Notes under the pieces: generated by a model
Database searches by the model: none
What the model was told of the DNA's origin: nothing
What the model saw: the letters and a program-made list of their open reading frames with translations, nothing else
Shown: positions 5,085 through 5,865 of the stretch, one piece after another
Layout: the number at the start of each line of letters is the position of its first letter
Numbering within the stretch: the stretch's first letter is position 1
Source: Mailhella sp.
Lineage (GTDB): Bacteria; Desulfobacterota; Desulfovibrionia; Desulfovibrionales; Desulfovibrionaceae
Length of the DNA stretch: 5,865 nt
Direction of reading: 5' to 3'
Assembly (NCBI GenBank): GCA_017522745.1
Contig: JAFWYI010000280.1
Location: 1-5,865, forward strand
Position numbers and translations under genes: made by a program

Positions 5085-5865
5085 ATGATAGACCGTTATA
5101 CCCGCCCGGAAATGGCCGCTATCTGGACCCTGGAAAACCGTTACCGCAACTGGTTCAAGGTGGAACAGGCCGTGTGTCAGGCATGGAACGAACAGGGCGT
5201 CATCCCGGATGAAGACCTGAAAAACATCATGGTGGACATGGACTTCGACATCGAACGCATCCTCGAGATCGAACAAACCACCCGCCACGACGTCATCGCC
5301 TTCCTCACCTACCTTGAAGAGAAGATCGGTCCCTCGGCACGCTTCATCCATCTCGGCTGCACGTCGTCCGATATGGTGGATACCGGCATGGCCCTTCAGA
5401 TGGTGCAGGCCGGCGAGATCATCCTCAAGGACTTCGACATGGTGCTTGCCACGCTCAAAAAATTCGTGCGTGAGCATAAGGGCCTTGTTTGCATGGGCCG
5501 TTCCCACGGCATCCACGGTGAACCCATCACCTACGGCTTCAAATTCGCGGGCTTCTATGCCGAATTCCTGCGCGACAAGAAGCGCTTCGAAGCCGCCGTG
5601 GAAGATATCCGCACCGGCAAGCTCTCCGGTGCCATGGGCAACTACACGGTCATCACCCCCGCAGTGGAAGCTCGTGCCTGTGAACTCATGGGGCTGAAGG
5701 CCGATATCATCTCCACCCAGATCGTCCAGCGCGACCGCTATGCCCACTACTTCACCGCGCTCGCCATCGCCGCCGGCACCGTGGAACGCATCTGCGTGGA
5801 ACTGCGCCACCTCCAGCGCACCGAAGTGCATGAAGTGGAAGAAGGTTTCGCCAAGGGGCAGAAGG
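5085..5865 (+). CDS. purB: Adenylosuccinate lyase (3' end outside the window)
   Basis: The first 260 residues of PurB, which cleaves SAICAR to AICAR in de novo purine synthesis and adenylosuccinate to AMP, releasing fumarate both times. It acts as a cytoplasmic homotetramer. Visible signatures: TTRHDV with His68/Asp69, FIHLGCTSSD with His89, GRSHGIHGEP with His141 (general acid in the Bacillus enzyme), and TGKLSGAMGNY at 177-187. The residue numbers coincide with the Bacillus subtilis enzyme as I recall it, placing this in the short bacterial PurB class of about 430 residues. The window stops at KGQK, just before the fumarase/aspartase superfamily SSxMPxKxNP loop, so that catalytic serine is not seen. 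The ATG at 5085 has GAGG six bases upstream, overlapping the fmdB stop codon and suggesting coupled translation. Confidence 0.97.
   Translation, partial: MIDRYTRPEMAAIWTLENRYRNWFKVEQAVCQAWNEQGVIPDEDLKNIMVDMDFDIERILEIEQTTRHDVIAFLTYLEEKIGPSARFIHLGCTSSDMVDTGMALQMVQAGEIILKDFDMVLATLKKFVREHKGLVCMGRSHGIHGEPITYGFKFAGFYAEFLRDKKRFEAAVEDIRTGKLSGAMGNYTVITPAVEARACELMGLKADIISTQIVQRDRYAHYFTALAIAAGTVERICVELRHLQRTEVHEVEEGFAKGQK

Noticed and set aside
4602..5831. 409-residue minus-strand open frame opposite fmdB and purB
   Set aside because: It spans two certain genes and a terminator on the other strand, and its product is low-complexity and His/Gly/Ala-rich. It is a shadow frame.

Overview
The window is GC-rich, densely packed bacterial chromosome with mostly housekeeping genes. 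Gene content, the strong C/G third-position bias and above all a pseudouridine synthase fused to dephospho-CoA kinase point to a sulfate-reducer-type member of the Desulfovibrionaceae (Desulfovibrio/Bilophila-like). That assignment is inference: there is no rRNA or other phylogenetic marker here beyond ordinary protein genes. I see no insertion sequence, CRISPR array, tRNA, rRNA, phage gene or other sign of recent transfer.

Layout. Positions 1-2126 (+) hold a rhomboid intramembrane protease with a soluble N-terminal extension, followed 18 bp later by tgt, the enzyme that inserts the queuosine precursor into tRNA. Positions 2127-2241 are a convergent intergenic gap with two hairpins, the second a strong, probably bidirectional terminator. 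Positions 2242-4327 (-) form a two-gene operon read leftwards: a PaaI-type acyl-CoA thioesterase, then an 11-bp overlap into a 555-residue RluA/RluD-type pseudouridine synthase-dephospho-CoA kinase fusion. Positions 4328-4534 are a 207-bp divergent regulatory region with a sigma70-like promoter on each strand and a pair of A-tracts between them. Positions 4535-5865 (+) hold a very basic 36-residue microprotein gene with its own promoter, ribosome binding site and terminator, then an FmdB-family zinc-ribbon gene, then purB (adenylosuccinate lyase), which runs off the right edge.

How the genes fit together. Much of the window concerns RNA modification and cofactor or nucleotide supply: Tgt modifies tRNA, the fusion protein combines rRNA pseudouridylation with the last step of CoA synthesis, its operon partner probably hydrolyses acyl-CoA, and PurB serves purine synthesis. 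The least explained items are the Arg/Lys-rich microprotein, and the way fmdB-purB is expressed, since fmdB starts only 18 bp after a strong terminator and has no visible Shine-Dalgarno sequence. No clearly new multi-gene system (defence, mobile or biosynthetic) is visible; the fusion and the microprotein are the best leads.
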